Positions 1-10,825 of a DNA stretch of 64,000 nucleotides are shown here, piece after piece. The stretch comes from Astropecten irregularis (Eukaryota > Echinodermata > Asteroidea > Paxillosida > Astropectinidae), in contig OZ020258.1 of NCBI GenBank assembly GCA_963971285.1, positions 1,674,001 through 1,738,000 of the forward strand, given 5' to 3'. Every line of letters starts with the position of its first letter. The stretch's first letter is position 1. Both the position numbers and the translations under genes were made by a program. A model generated the notes under the pieces. The model had not been told where the DNA came from and did not search any database. It saw only the letters and a list, made by a program, of their open reading frames with translations.

Positions 1-568
1 AATCAGGTTAACAGGTGCTTCTGCATTAATGTTACTGTACATTGAAAACGTACAATATACGTACAACCGTACATTTTGTCATCTCATGTGCAGCACAGAA
101 CATGTACAGTACTATGTACACATATGTACTGCAGACGTATACCGGTACTCAACGAAGTGTTACTCAGTATTACTTGAACCATGGAGTCTGTTTAATAGCT
201 CCATGCTTGAACTGTAAAATAATGGACATGTATGATGGATCTCAAATTTCTCAACACTTTGATCAATGTTGATGGCAGATTTTGCATGTACATGTGTACA
301 TGTACATTGATGTGTATCTGATGAAGTACAGTAATTGATGCTACATGTATGAACTAATTTTTCTTAACAGTACTATGAAATATGCAAATTAGGCTTGCCC
401 CTATTAAGGCACACTTGATGGCTGCACGAGGGCGCTTCATCTTAACAACGATCTAGCAGAGTTAGCTGGTTCATAAGCACTTTTCCCTATACGGCATTGA
501 ACACAGATGGTACTGTACGACTAGGGTCATTAAGAAGACGAATAATTAAAGGAAGTGTAATACTAATA

Positions 569-703
569 GTGTATATTTTGCCGGCACCGTCATGCATTCT
601 TCTCGTTGGCCATGCCAGCCTTCTTTCTCTAAAGGTTATTTTGCAGGAGGTACGGCAAAATAGCATTTCCAGGAAGATTGCCGGCGCCGGCAAAATATAC
701 ATG
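569..703. mobile_element. Small foldback element (135 bp)
   Basis: The arms GTATATTTTGCCGGCACCG (about 571) and its inverted partner ending GCCGGCAAAATATACATGT (about 703) are inverted copies around a 90-bp loop. There is no coding capacity. This is the pattern of a MITE or solo foldback. No clear target-site duplication was seen. Confidence 0.5.
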
Positions 704-854
704 TACACTGCCATGTAACTAATCAAAAATACGCAGCGACACAAAAAACATCACAAGACACAAGGCCAATCATTACATCTCAAGTAGTTTGCTAACTGCT
801 AACCAATCAAATATAAATCCCTGCATGATAATTGCACAAATGACCATGATGGTC

Positions 855-1641
855 TTTAAAGGTACATACATGTATGTACATGTAGTATCATATTTTGGTA
901 AGAAACCAAACCAGAAATGTTCACAGATTTACGTATAACTTACAGGGTATAAAGATGGTGGTGGTACATGTAGAAACATACATGTATCGTTAAAATTTAT
1001 CGGCCTGAAATGGTGTATTTATCCAGAAATTAGTACAATAAAACAACGACCGAAAATCTTTTTGATCTTTTAAAAGATCAAAAATAAAAGAGAAAAGACT
1101 TAAGAAATACTGTAGCTGTTTGTCACTGTTTTCTTCAAAAGTGGGCACCGTATGGGATTGTAATTTTCACAGATGACTGAAAATTAGGCCATAAAAAAAA
1201 GTTGTTGTATTGGAGTAACGAAGGGTTGGAAAATAGGGTAGGGCGGGCGGATTATTTTTTTTTTAATTTAATTTTTCCTGTATTAAATGCTTTTTTTCCT
1301 GTATATCACAGTATTTGACGAGTCAAATAAAGACAAGAAATGACATAACAACTTTAACCAGTCTGGTTTCCATCTTATGCTCCATTTAAGCTTTTAATTT
1401 GCATACAAATTTGCGATTTTTAATTTTTTTTTTTCCCCCGATTTCTTTTTTAAATTTTTTATTTTTTTTTGGTTTAAAATGTTTACGGTCGGGGCATATT
1501 TTTGGGTCGGGCCGGTTACGCCAATACAAAATTTTTTTTTTTATGGCCTTAGTGCTACTGTATCTGTCTTGATATTTTTGCTCATGAATACATGTCACAT
1601 GTATTTCTTTGATAAAAACCAAAGTATGATATTACCTTTAA
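855..1641 (+). mobile_element. Family A palindromic MITE, interrupted copy
   Basis: This is a copy of the commonest element here (consensus about 360 bp). Its ends are TTTAAAGGTAGTATCATACT and the inverse, ending in ATGATATTACCTTTAA. The middle holds the palindrome TTGATCTTTTAAAAGATCAA (about 1060-1082). This copy is stretched by a TACATGTA insertion near its left end and by a second TIR element at about 1187-1551. There is no protein-coding capacity. Confidence 0.75.
1187..1551. mobile_element. TIR element nested inside a family A MITE
   Basis: The left arm GGCCATAAAAAAAAGTTG...TATTGGAGTAAC and the right arm GTTACGCCAATACAAAA...TTATGGCC are inverted copies of about 35 bp. The interior is AT-rich with long T runs and has no coding sequence. 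It splits the right half of the surrounding family A element, so it inserted later. Confidence 0.65.
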
Positions 1642-2086
1642 ATGGTTTCAATTCACAATTTCTGCCTTACGCAGTTCAGTATTACCCACATTGCACTGCC
1701 AGGAGTTCAAAAATGATCGACTGTACTTTTCTTGTGTCAAGATATTTTCATCTATCACTTAGAATTGCTTTTCCGGTGTATACACACGAAGGTGTCATTA
1801 AGTTAAAAGGACACGGACACGGAGTATACACAGCGTATGAAATTATCACATGATCGCACATGCGTGCAGTTCCGCAGATCCCTATTAAACAATTAAGAAA
1901 GCTACAGGATTTAGAGTATGTGGAGCGTATAGGTTGTATAAATTATGGATGGGCTATCATTTAGGTATGCCTACACAGCTACAGCTTTGGCGGTGAAAAG
2001 TCATGCATACGTGATCATGTACTGTATTAAATACATGTACCACAGGTAATGGACAACTGACACAGACATCCCTCATTGCTACATAA

Positions 2087-2316
2087 GCGTTTACAAAACG
2101 GAGGCTTAGGCTCAGGCTCCAGCTCTGACATCCATGCTGAAAATATAGGTTGTGGTTTTCCATTGAAGCTGAAACTCTGTTTTCCTTTTCAAACCAGAGA
2201 ATCTACTTCAGAACCGCAGCCAAAAGCCTCTGATTTTTATATCATTTATTTCAGAATGGATTTACAAATCGAGCCGGAGCCTGAGACGAAGCCTGAGCCT
2301 CTGTTTTGTAAACACC
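2087..2316. mobile_element. Family C MITE with GC-rich TIRs
   Basis: The element runs from GCGTTTACAAAACGGAGGCT to an inverted end TGAGCCTCTGTTTTGTAAAC and is about 230 bp long. The arms are imperfect tandem strings of GGCTC(A/C)G. The interior AAGCTGAA(A/G)CTCTGTTTTC is shared with copies at 8258, 21550, 32791 and 35148. It is non-coding. Confidence 0.75.
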
Positions 2317-2574
2317 CAAACATTACAAAAACACAGTGGACTGTCAGGGACTGTGCATGTCTACTCCCTCTGTATAGTACACTGCTCAGCATCATTTATT
2401 ACAGCAAATGCATTCATAAACATCTCTCTGGTTCAACAAGCGAGGGCTCACTTCCAACTGTTCAGACAAGGTGATTCTGTCACTGCTGCATGATAATTGC
2501 ATGGTGTGTTCATTTCAGTCAGTGGGTCTGTATCTATGCAAGTTAATCCCTGCTACACGCACAAAAACAGAACA

Positions 2575-3914
2575 CCGCTGTTACAAGGGCTCCATAGGCG
2601 AAATCTAGTTTACGCGCATGCGCCAGTTTTTCATGGTGGGTCACTAAAAATGCATATTCATGAGGTGTGACCTCATAACGCCAGCTCTCAAAACGTCTCA
2701 TAAACTCCTCAAAAATTTCGTAATATAGACTTTATGGGCGGGTAAAAAGGTGATGGAACTGTTGCATATGTATATTTCAGCTGGCAAATCGCCGAGAAAG
2801 AAATTTCTGGAGGTTCGGGTAGCGCGAAATACAAAAATACAAGCAGCGCTCTTTTCTCAAGAAAGACGACGGATTCCAGAAAAAGTACGTTTTTAAGTCA
2901 TGTTTTCTCCAAGAAAGGAAGTTTTCCTAATCAGGGGATTGAAATAGCCATTAAAACCAGTTCTTACTTTACAAAAGTAAGGCCTTTTTAAAGTATATAA
3001 CCCCCACACCCGCTAGGAAATTAAAATAGAATGCGACATACAACGGGGCTCGTGGGGTGCTTTTCACCCGTGCAACGTGCATGCACCCATAGGGCAACAC
3101 GCACACTGTACTGTACAGTTAAACATGCACTGTACAGTACATACAGTATACATGTACTGTACATGTAGGCCTAGTGCGTATACAGGAGGGAAGAGTTGGT
3201 TGACTGTAGAAGCTGGGCGGGTACCAGCTAACCAGCGTGGAATAATCTCCAGGAATTTCCATACATGTACATGTATATTATACAGATAAATTAATTACAC
3301 AGTACATGTAGTTCGTTTGTCTGTTTTTTTTTTTAAATGCTGATACAAATAAATAAAAAATAAAAAAATAAATAAAGGCCCAGGGCCGCGGGAAACACTC
3401 AAAATAAGAGAGAAAGTGATGCATGATGGTATGTGGCATGTTCATATTGCACGGTTTTGCACCAACATTGAATGTGTACTAACGCAAAAGTGTATGGGTT
3501 CTGCACTCTATTTCCGTTACAAATGACTCGACAACGAATAGATCTTCATGTTGAATACAAACAATTCTCCAGGAAAACTTCCAGAGACATTATGGAAGGC
3601 AAGTAAAGTGGCCAGTCTGTGGGACTTCGGTGTAAAGACCAAAATTCACGGCGGTTTTGAAACTCGAATTACACCAAACCCTCGACACTGGGCAGCCATA
3701 TTATAAGTTCAACAGGGGAAGAGTTGACCTTATTTTACATCATTTACAAGAAAATGCTCAATATTCATTAGAAATTTACATAAAAAGGCGTAAATAAATC
3801 ATGCTAATTAAGCAGTGGACAAAGATAACCACAAGAGGGCGCGCTTTATCAATGAACGCCCACTGTAACGCCCACGCACAACCAGCTAACTAGATTTCGC
3901 CACGGAAACAGCGG
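2575..3914. mobile_element. 1.34-kb TIR element without transposase
   Basis: The left end reads CGCTGTT, then GGCGAAATCTAGTT at 2597; the right end is AACTAGATTTCGCC followed by AACAGCGG at about 3907-3914, an inverted copy. The interior contains poly-A/T, a TACATGTA block and a CTCF-like motif at 3829. I see no reading frame that looks like a transposase, so it is probably non-autonomous. Confidence 0.6.
3829..3842 (+). promoter_or_regulatory. CTCF-like motif
   Basis: CCACAAGAGGGCGC fits the conserved bilaterian CTCF core (CCA-n-NAGRKGGCGC) at almost every position. It lies inside the 2575-3914 TIR element, so the element may carry the site. Confidence 0.4.
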
Positions 3915-4029
3915 TGAGAAGAATGTAGCATACATACTGTACATGTGATGTGTACATACATGTGTACCATGGAGAAAGGAAAGTATTGTACAGTGAAGGC
4001 CTATGCCTAATTTCATGTACCATGTACAT

Positions 4030-4172
4030 GTCAGGCATGCAACTCAGACTTGACAAATGAAATCCAAATTTTTACAAGACTTTGTGCAGTGTTTTTCTAT
4101 TTCCAATGGCATGAATGTGATGAGCAAAACGAGGAAATCAGCTGATCCAAAGAAAAGTTACATGCCTGACGT
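4030..4172. mobile_element. Short hAT-type MITE, copy 1
   Basis: The ends CAGGCATGCAACT and AGTTACATGCCTG are inverted. The interior (TTTGTGCAGTGTTTTTCTAT) matches the copy at about 10630-10775. It is non-coding. The assignment to hAT rests only on the CAGG-type ends. Confidence 0.6.
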
Positions 4173-4830
4173 GTACATTTAGTAGACTCTATGGTGCACA
4201 GTGTAGTGCAGTTTGCCATACCTGGAAGGGTTCGCTTTAGGGGCACAAAGGGAATGCATCAGCTGGGACGCCAAGCCAAAATTATCTGTTTTTGATGATT
4301 GATTGTTTAAGGACAAGGGTCCATGATGTACGTATACATTGCCATCAAAATGTTGTCTGTCAAGGTTCAGACCAATTTGGCAACATGTACGTATAGCCTA
4401 TGTACATGTATTGTACATGTACTGCATACATGTACGTCTGTACAGTATACACTGTACATGGAGAAAAATAAACACACACTGTTTAATTATTGAGAGCTCA
4501 GCTAAAGACTCATCAACTACACATAGACCACTTTCCTATACACACATCATACACTTCACAGGATGGTGCTAAAGGCACAGTGCTGTATATTATGGAACTC
4601 AGAGGAATTGTTCTGCAGAGTGCCACTTGTCATCAGGTGTTCTGGTTCCCATTGAAACCACACACCTGCCAACCCAACCCCAAGCAAAAAAAAATTAGTC
4701 AAGTGACAGGCGGCAAGTCTAAACTCTATTTCAGCTCCCATAAAAATTTAAGAGGGAAAAAAAACTGCCAGAGGCCTGAAGGTTACTGAAGTGAATCACA
4801 TGACCTCATCTCTACTGGGTCTTTTGAGAA

Positions 4831-4900
4831 AGGGGAGGGGCTGAGGGGAGGGGGTGGGGGGGCTGAGGGGAGGGGGTGGGGGGGTGAGGGTGAGGAGGGG
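4831..4900 (+). repeat. G-rich tract with 22-bp tandem duplication
   Basis: Many runs of three to seven G occur on the plus strand, including two tandem copies of a CTGAGGGG-AGGGGGTGGGGGGG unit. The sequence can form G-quadruplexes. No gene start was found next to it. Confidence 0.7.
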
Positions 4901-5039
4901 CAATGAAGAGGTGGCATTGGATGTGAAGGAATTCTCTGGGGGGGGACCGGGTATGAGGGGTGTTTGGTGTTGTATGATGATAGGGCAAGAGGGACTAGCT
5001 CATATAGCCTCTTATGGTCAGGTGTCAACTGATGACTAG

Positions 5040-6133
5040 GCTCTGCTCTAGTGTTAGGTGTCAGGTGGCGTTATCGTCTTTGTTGCATAAAGGCATCTAA
5101 CTGACTGAGAAATAATGCTAATTTATAGTTTGTGGGCAAAGATCATAGATGAGAGGAACCCAAAAATGTAATTTTATAATTATTATAAGTGTACATTGTA
5201 CGTACAGTACGTACAAAAATGTTGCTTTAAAAAAATTGTATCCAAGATTTTCGGAATTTATCTGCAGGTTAAACCCACATTGATCACCTTTTTTCTTTAA
5301 GGTTAAAGCCAGTTGATGTGTACAGACATGTATTAGGATTGTTAATATATTCGTGAAATAACCACAAGGGAAACTTACTGAGTTTTTTAGATACTTAAAT
5401 TACAAAAAATACATTGCACCGCTGTACACTGTATAGACAATATTGAATGTGTACAACAAACATGTATACATTCATAATGATATTGTACATCATTTATTGT
5501 TTAAAGACCTCAACAGCCTTTACAAAGCCACATAAAAATGACATATAACACAATTCAACAGTGACATGAAAAGGGACATAAAAAAGGCTTCTAGCAAAAT
5601 CATGAATAACATCCCGGTGTGCATGCATTGCGACCATTACACACGTACGTCATGTACATCAAGTTTAGTTTGCATACTGCAGTAACATGTGTACATTATT
5701 AATGAACAGAGCGCCGTACAAACTGTGTAATATACGTACAGTACTACTGTACGCCTCCTTGTACTTACACAAATTGACATCTATCGTAAATTATGTATAT
5801 CTTTAAGATTTTGGAGGTCAACGGTCAAAAGAGAAAACAACTGAAGGAACCAATGAACCTAATGTACAGTGCACACACAGTTTCTTATTTTCTTATGCCT
5901 ATAATTTGGAAATTACATGTATGTTTGCAAAAATTTTCAAGATTGGAATTGAGCACTCCTTTATAAACTTGACAAAAATAAAGCTTGGTTAAATAAATAA
6001 TTAACGGGATGACAAATAAAATGCTGCCAGTTGCACGGGTAGTTTAGCTGAGCTCATGAAATTTGTATGTAGATTGTGTGTACACAAAGCAAATCCACTA
6101 ATACTCTATTGGCATGGAAACCATCCACTTGAC
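5040..6133. other. Intergenic, AT-rich, nothing recognised
   Basis: The sequence is low-complexity and AT-rich with a few TACATG blocks. I see no exon with paired splice sites and no clear repeat family. Confidence 0.5.
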
Positions 6134-6598
6134 AATACACCAATCGCTTAGGCCACGCCCCTTGACAAATTGACCAATCACAAAGCATTATTTAAGGTCC
6201 GACAAATTGCCACCATTTGTTCTCACAAAATGTTTTAAATTTTGTATTCTTTACTATACACTTTTCGTTGAGTTTACTTTTGTTTCGTATGCAAAAGGCA
6301 ATTCTTTTACAAACCTGAGTTTTATTCTAAACCATGGTCAGTGTCAGCAGTGTTTGGTTATCAGTGTTTGAATAAATTTTCATTGTAATTCTGACTCTCA
6401 ATACCCTGGCTGAGAGGAAATGTATGGTACATTTTTGGCCTTTTGCAAAACCAAGGTCCAACGGAGAGAGGTGCTTTCGGTGGTTGAGTGTGTGCAACGC
6501 TTTGCGCGTGGGGCGATCATGACATGTTGTGTGCGTGCGCGTGTGCGCTGTTGCTTGGATGTTGCTATGGTGGGCGTGGCCTAATGGATCGGTGTATT
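6134..6598. mobile_element. 465-bp MITE with 27-bp TIRs
   Basis: The left arm AATACACCAATCGCTTAGGC continues CACGCCC; the right arm (GGGCGTGGCC then TAATGGATCGGTGTATT) is its inverse with about three mismatches over 27 bp. It is non-coding. Its interior includes a GT-rich stretch near 6530. Confidence 0.75.
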
Positions 6599-6750
6599 AC
6601 ATCACATGGATCAACTGAAGATTGAAACATGTGTATATACAGTAGAACATACAGTGTACATGTACAGTAGGCTAAATGTACATGTACAGTATGCAATGTG
6701 GCATCCAGTAAATCAACAAATTTGTACCACGTACATAAATGTATTGTACA

Positions 6751-7221
6751 CAGGCCTTGAATTTGGTTCTGAAAGGGGCAAGGCCAATCTTTGCCATTAC
6801 AAGGGGCACTTCCATTGGAAAATCATAATGTCTAATGGAAATATTTGAAGGGGGCACGAAGGCCAAGAACTAGGGGTGCGTTTCGCTTGTGGGAACATAC
6901 ACCCTGTACAAGTACATGTTCGCTACGCTTTCGTCACGCTTTAATTTTGAAGTGGAACGCACACCAACAAATGCCAAACATGTGCACTTGCGTATTGCGT
7001 CCATCTTTCATTCAATGTAGTTAGCCAACTTCAGCTAACAGTTAACAACCTCATCTACACCGTCAATGTTAGGCGAACGTTGTGTGCGTGTTTGGCGAAC
7101 AGCACGGTCTGGTTTGAAAACGATGGCGCACATTGTGCGCCATGCGCGTAGTTAGCTGGAGTGGAACGCACCCTAGGGCAACGAAGGCCATGGCCTCCAT
7201 GGCCACCGTTAAATTCAAGGA
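6751..7221. mobile_element. TIR element with nested insertion at 6870-7176
   Basis: The outer ends CCTTGAATTT (6755) and AAATTCAAGG (7220) are inverted. Between them lies an inner element bounded by CTAGGGGTGCGTTTCGCT (6870) and AGTGGAACGCACCCTAG (7176), also inverted. Similar GGGGCA-CGAAGGCCA sequence flanks the inner element on both sides. No coding sequence is evident. Confidence 0.55.
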
Positions 7222-7798
7222 TTGGTGTACATTGTACATTGTAAATGACTAATGCACAAGTATACATGTACATATGTACGAATACATACATTGTACAATT
7301 TGTAGTACACTGTACAAGTGTACACGTACATCTACTAAACAAAATGCAATTATTCATGCTAAGCTGGATGCACATTATAAATAATCTGCGCCCTTAGAAG
7401 CATGCTAAGTGATGAGAAGGGTTCAAGCCCTCCACGTCCAGCTAGTGTATTATAATTCCAGTCCTATCATACATGTACTCTGTGCATACATGACATGATG
7501 TACACATCATACACATACCTCAATCATGATAGCTACATTAGATAGTGTTTGTACTACTAACAGCTTAAACTGCACTCACCCAATCAACTCATCATACCTA
7601 ACGTCCAGGGAGACAACATAACAAGTTACCATGGTGGGCAGATAGAGCTGAGCAGATTGATAAGGTACATCAATGAGGCTTTACAACTCCAAGCAATCAA
7701 GCACACTGATGATAACTGCTATCAATTCCAATGGGAGAGTAGAGGGGAGGGGATTCATGGTTTCCCTGTACAATGTGGATACAGTCAGTTAAAGGGAG

Positions 7799-8166
7799 CA
7801 TATAGGATTTGCAAGGCCTCAAAACAAATTATTGAGTTTGAGACAGAAAATAGACTCAACAGTTCGTAAACAGTGCAAACAGTCACCATGGGAAATCTTG
7901 GTTTATCAGATGCTAGGTTTTTCAAGCAAATCAAGATTTAGTGTCTTTTCCAAAGATCGTTCGTCCAAACGATTTTTGGAACAAACATAAAGTAAACTAT
8001 TCTTCATGTTTTATAAGAAAAATCGAGTCGGGTTTTTTCGCTATTTTCTCGTGACTCAGATGTCCGATTGAGCTCAAATTTTCACAGGTTTATTATTTCA
8101 TGTTTGATCAGACAAAGTATGAGTGCAGTCCTGTGACCTTTACCAATCATGTATTGTACCTTTAAG
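7799..8166 (+). mobile_element. Family B-related repeat, copy 1
   Basis: About 370 bp is shared with 51655-52182, including TTTGCAAGGCCTC, ACCATGGGAAATCTTGGTT and GTGACTCAGATGTCCGATTG. The right end, CAATCATGTATTGTACCTTTA, resembles the family A/B ends. The left boundary is unclear. It is non-coding. Confidence 0.65.
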
Positions 8167-8257
8167 CTCTTATGTACTTCAATGCGAATTGTAAAGAATT
8201 TGTCGTCCTGAAATTGACAACGAAGAACCCTCTTGTGTTGGAATGGGCTCAGCTATT

Positions 8258-8503
8258 AAGGCCCTTTTCCAAACCTCGGCTCCGACTCAATTTCGTGAAT
8301 CTACCGTATTCTAAAATAACAGTTATCAAAATAGAGCCTTTTGGCTATGGTTTGGAAGTTCATAGGCCTACCGTATATATTCTATTTTGAACAAGAAAAC
8401 AGAGATTCAGCTTCAATGAAAAGCTACAACCTTTATTTTCAGCATGACAGCACCAGAGCCTGAGCTGGAGCCGACATAGTACAGAGGTTTGGAATAAGGG
8501 CCC
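8258..8503. mobile_element. Family C MITE, copy 2
   Basis: The element runs from AAGGCCCTTTTCCAAACCTC to GAGGTTTGGAATAAGGGCCC (inverted). The interior matches the other family C copies. It abuts a likely minus-strand exon at 8504-8588, and that reading frame runs into the MITE. Confidence 0.75.
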
Positions 8504-8588
8504 CTAAATCAGCTTCTTGCCAATCTTTGTTGTGAATGTCCAGTTGTGATGTCAATCTGTCAACGATATTAATGTACCTTTTACCCGC
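8439..8588 (-). CDS. Candidate exon ending in a MITE, protein unknown
   Basis: On the minus strand a strong acceptor (CTTTTCTTTCAG) precedes an open phase-0 frame that starts AGKRYINIVDRLTSQLDIHN and looks like real protein. After the residues EADLG the frame enters the family C MITE and stops at 8439-8441 (TGA). No donor was found before the MITE, so the exon may have been truncated by the insertion or may splice from within it. It could belong to the gene that starts at 17741, but intermediate phases were not resolved. Family not recognised. Confidence 0.4.
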   Translation of the reverse strand, partial: AGKRYINIVDRLTSQLDIHNKDWQEADLGALIPNLCTMSAPAQALVLSC

Positions 8589-9049
8589 CTGAAAGAAAAG
8601 AAATATATGCACAGTGTTGGGCTACGTGTAAATTAGATACTGTATTAGAAAAACAGTTCCTTGATTGAGTTGATCCTTGGATGATATTTTTCATTGAATT
8701 AATTAATGGAAAATCCACCCATACACTGTACAATGTACACACTATGTAAATTCATGTACACAGTGTAAGGTACTAATCATTAATGGCGTACACTGTACAC
8801 CACATACTATGTGTATTCACAATGTTATAAGTTATCAACTTGACAATATATGAAGAAAACAAACACAAGACGTAGAATGTAAACACTACCCAAAATCCTT
8901 TTACAGAGTAAACTAAGAATATGCCATTATTGAATAATTTCTGTACGGTCGCCGGAAAAAAACCAATTATAATTTGCCACTTACTACAATGACACAATGC
9001 TCTTTACGACTGTAGGAAACATGACTAAGGTTCTTTGGCAAACTGCTTT

Positions 9050-9345
9050 TTAATCACGCTTGATTTAGCTGTGGGCGCCCCCGATCCTGAAAAATAATCC
9101 CTCCTGCTGGATGTGTATGCGCAGCCTGGCGCAGGCCGTCGGCATGTAATTTGGCCGCCGAACAAATTACATCGTCTTAAACCCAACATCCACACCCACA
9201 TGATTAAAGCTCGGCCGTAATTAGGAACCAGCTCTCGCGGGATACCGGGGAAGATGAAGCGATGATTATATCACTCTAAGCTCTGCTGGCTGCATGAGAT
9301 CAGCCTTGCAATTTTTTTTTTTTTTCCTCGCTGCATCACCGAGGC
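9050..9345. promoter_or_regulatory. GC-richer single-copy island, possible enhancer
   Basis: This stretch is clearly richer in GC and CpG than its surroundings. It holds no repeat family and no good exon. It includes homeodomain-type cores (TAATTA near 9218) beside a GCTCGGCCG block. Such islands in repeat-rich DNA are often conserved regulatory elements; this one is inferred from composition only. Confidence 0.3.
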
Positions 9346-10363
9346 GGCGAGGAAGGATGGAATGTGTTCTCACATTCTTAAACAAATTGGACTGGTGAGG
9401 GACTTCCTATTTTTATTTTGTAGGTTAAGCATTTTCTAAAAAGGCCGACGTAGATCAAAATACATGAATCCAATTTGCTTTAAACTGATCCGAATCCAAA
9501 TAAACTAGTTTACGTACAATGATATTTTTAGTTGTGCTGTACTAGGCCCGTAACCGTAGTCATGGTACATGTAAGTCTTGTTTGTGATGTTTGTGCGAAT
9601 GTACAGGGATCTCAAGATAGCTCTGTCTCCACGATCTGAATTTCATCATCAGAGATGAAAGTTTAACTTTTAGGCCTAAACTTTTGAAAATTAAATCATG
9701 GCAAATTGAAATGATCGTTCAAGGGACATGTACATGTATGTACTGCACATGTACACATGTGTAAGCCCTATGACACATTATCAGCAGTTTGATGTGACAT
9801 GATTTGGGGTTGGGGACCTTGTTGCCCTTGGTCACTGCCTTGATGCCCTTCATTGCTTCAGTGCCACTGATCACTGCCTTGGTGGTGTAACCTTGCCATT
9901 GCCTTGGTGCCCCTGCTTTGGTGCCTGTCGAACAACACTCTTGAAATAATGTAATTTACAATATGACAGACATTGTGTATGTATGTATGTGGCCCCTACA
10001 TCACTAGATAAAAGTGACAACATAATAGACAAACTTGCCCCACAGAACATGAAATAAACTGAGACAGGTAAGCCCTGTACTACCAGTTGGTAAAAATTAT
10101 GTGCCACAAGAGGCAATTAGTTACGATTGGAATGTAATTCAATAGCGCACTAATGATGTCACATGAGTGTACAAAATCCCCGGATGTCAGACAAACATTG
10201 ACTCACACACGCAGTGTACACGCCACACATTTGCATGGTTGCAATGTTTGTCTGAGCTAGTGTGCTATTTTTAGCGCAAGTGCGGACTGCGGAGTGCTAT
10301 AAGTTGCACAGTAAAGTGCTACCATGTACAATATACATGTGCATGTACGTGTACCATTTCTAC
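9346..10363. other. Non-coding, presumed intron or intergenic
   Basis: The sequence holds TACATGTA blocks near 9725-9765 and an imperfect CCTTGGTG-type repeat near 9820-9925. No convincing exon was seen. Confidence 0.4.
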
Positions 10364-10444
10364 CTCCATGGCCTAATGAAGAGAGGACCAACTTGATGAT
10401 GTCATCATGTAAATGTACAACAAGACTGCACAGAGTGGTTAGCT
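10364..10444 (-). CDS. Candidate 81-nt exon, helical sequence
   Basis: On the minus strand an acceptor (CACATTGACAG) and a donor (GGAG|GTAGAA) bracket 81 nt. It enters and leaves in phase 1 and encodes ELTTLCSLVVHLHDDIIKLV followed by LSSLGHG. The amphipathic, leucine-rich pattern resembles one helix pair of an ARM/HEAT-type repeat. Its phase is compatible with splicing from the exon ending at 14814, so it may be a downstream exon of the gene starting at 17741. No homologue recognised. Confidence 0.4.
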
Positions 10445-10629
10445 CTGTCAATGTGACATAGCTCTAGGCACTTAATTAATTAGGATAAAAGTAATGGGCA
10501 GTCGTTGAGGAAATGAACTGATTTGCATTTTAACGTCTATGAATGTTAAAGGCCTAATTGTGAATAGTGGCATTAAACAATGAACAAGCATAGAACTGTC
10601 TGATTGTGCATACACTGTAGGCAGATACG

Positions 10630-10775
10630 GGCATGCAACTCAAACTTAAGAAAAAACGAGGAAATTCCAATCTTTGCAAGACTTTGTGCAGTGTTTTTCT
10701 ATTTTCAATGACATGAGTGTGGTAAGAAAAACGAGGAAATCAACTGATCCGAGGAAAAGTTGCAAGTCTGCCTAC
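10630..10775. mobile_element. Short hAT-type MITE, copy 2
   Basis: This is the second copy of the element at 4030-4172. It starts GGGCATGCAACTC and shares TTTGTGCAGTGTTTTTCTAT and AAAACGAGGAAATCA. The ends are more degraded than in copy 1. Confidence 0.6.
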
Positions 10776-10825
10776 ATGTACATGTAGATACAGTATGTAT
10801 CGGTACACTATGTACAGTACATGAT

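Noticed and set aside
8985-9009. A 25-nt micro-exon with good splice signals (CCTACAG and GTAAGT).
   Set aside because: Its phase does not connect the exon at 10364 to that at 8588; a match this short can occur by chance.
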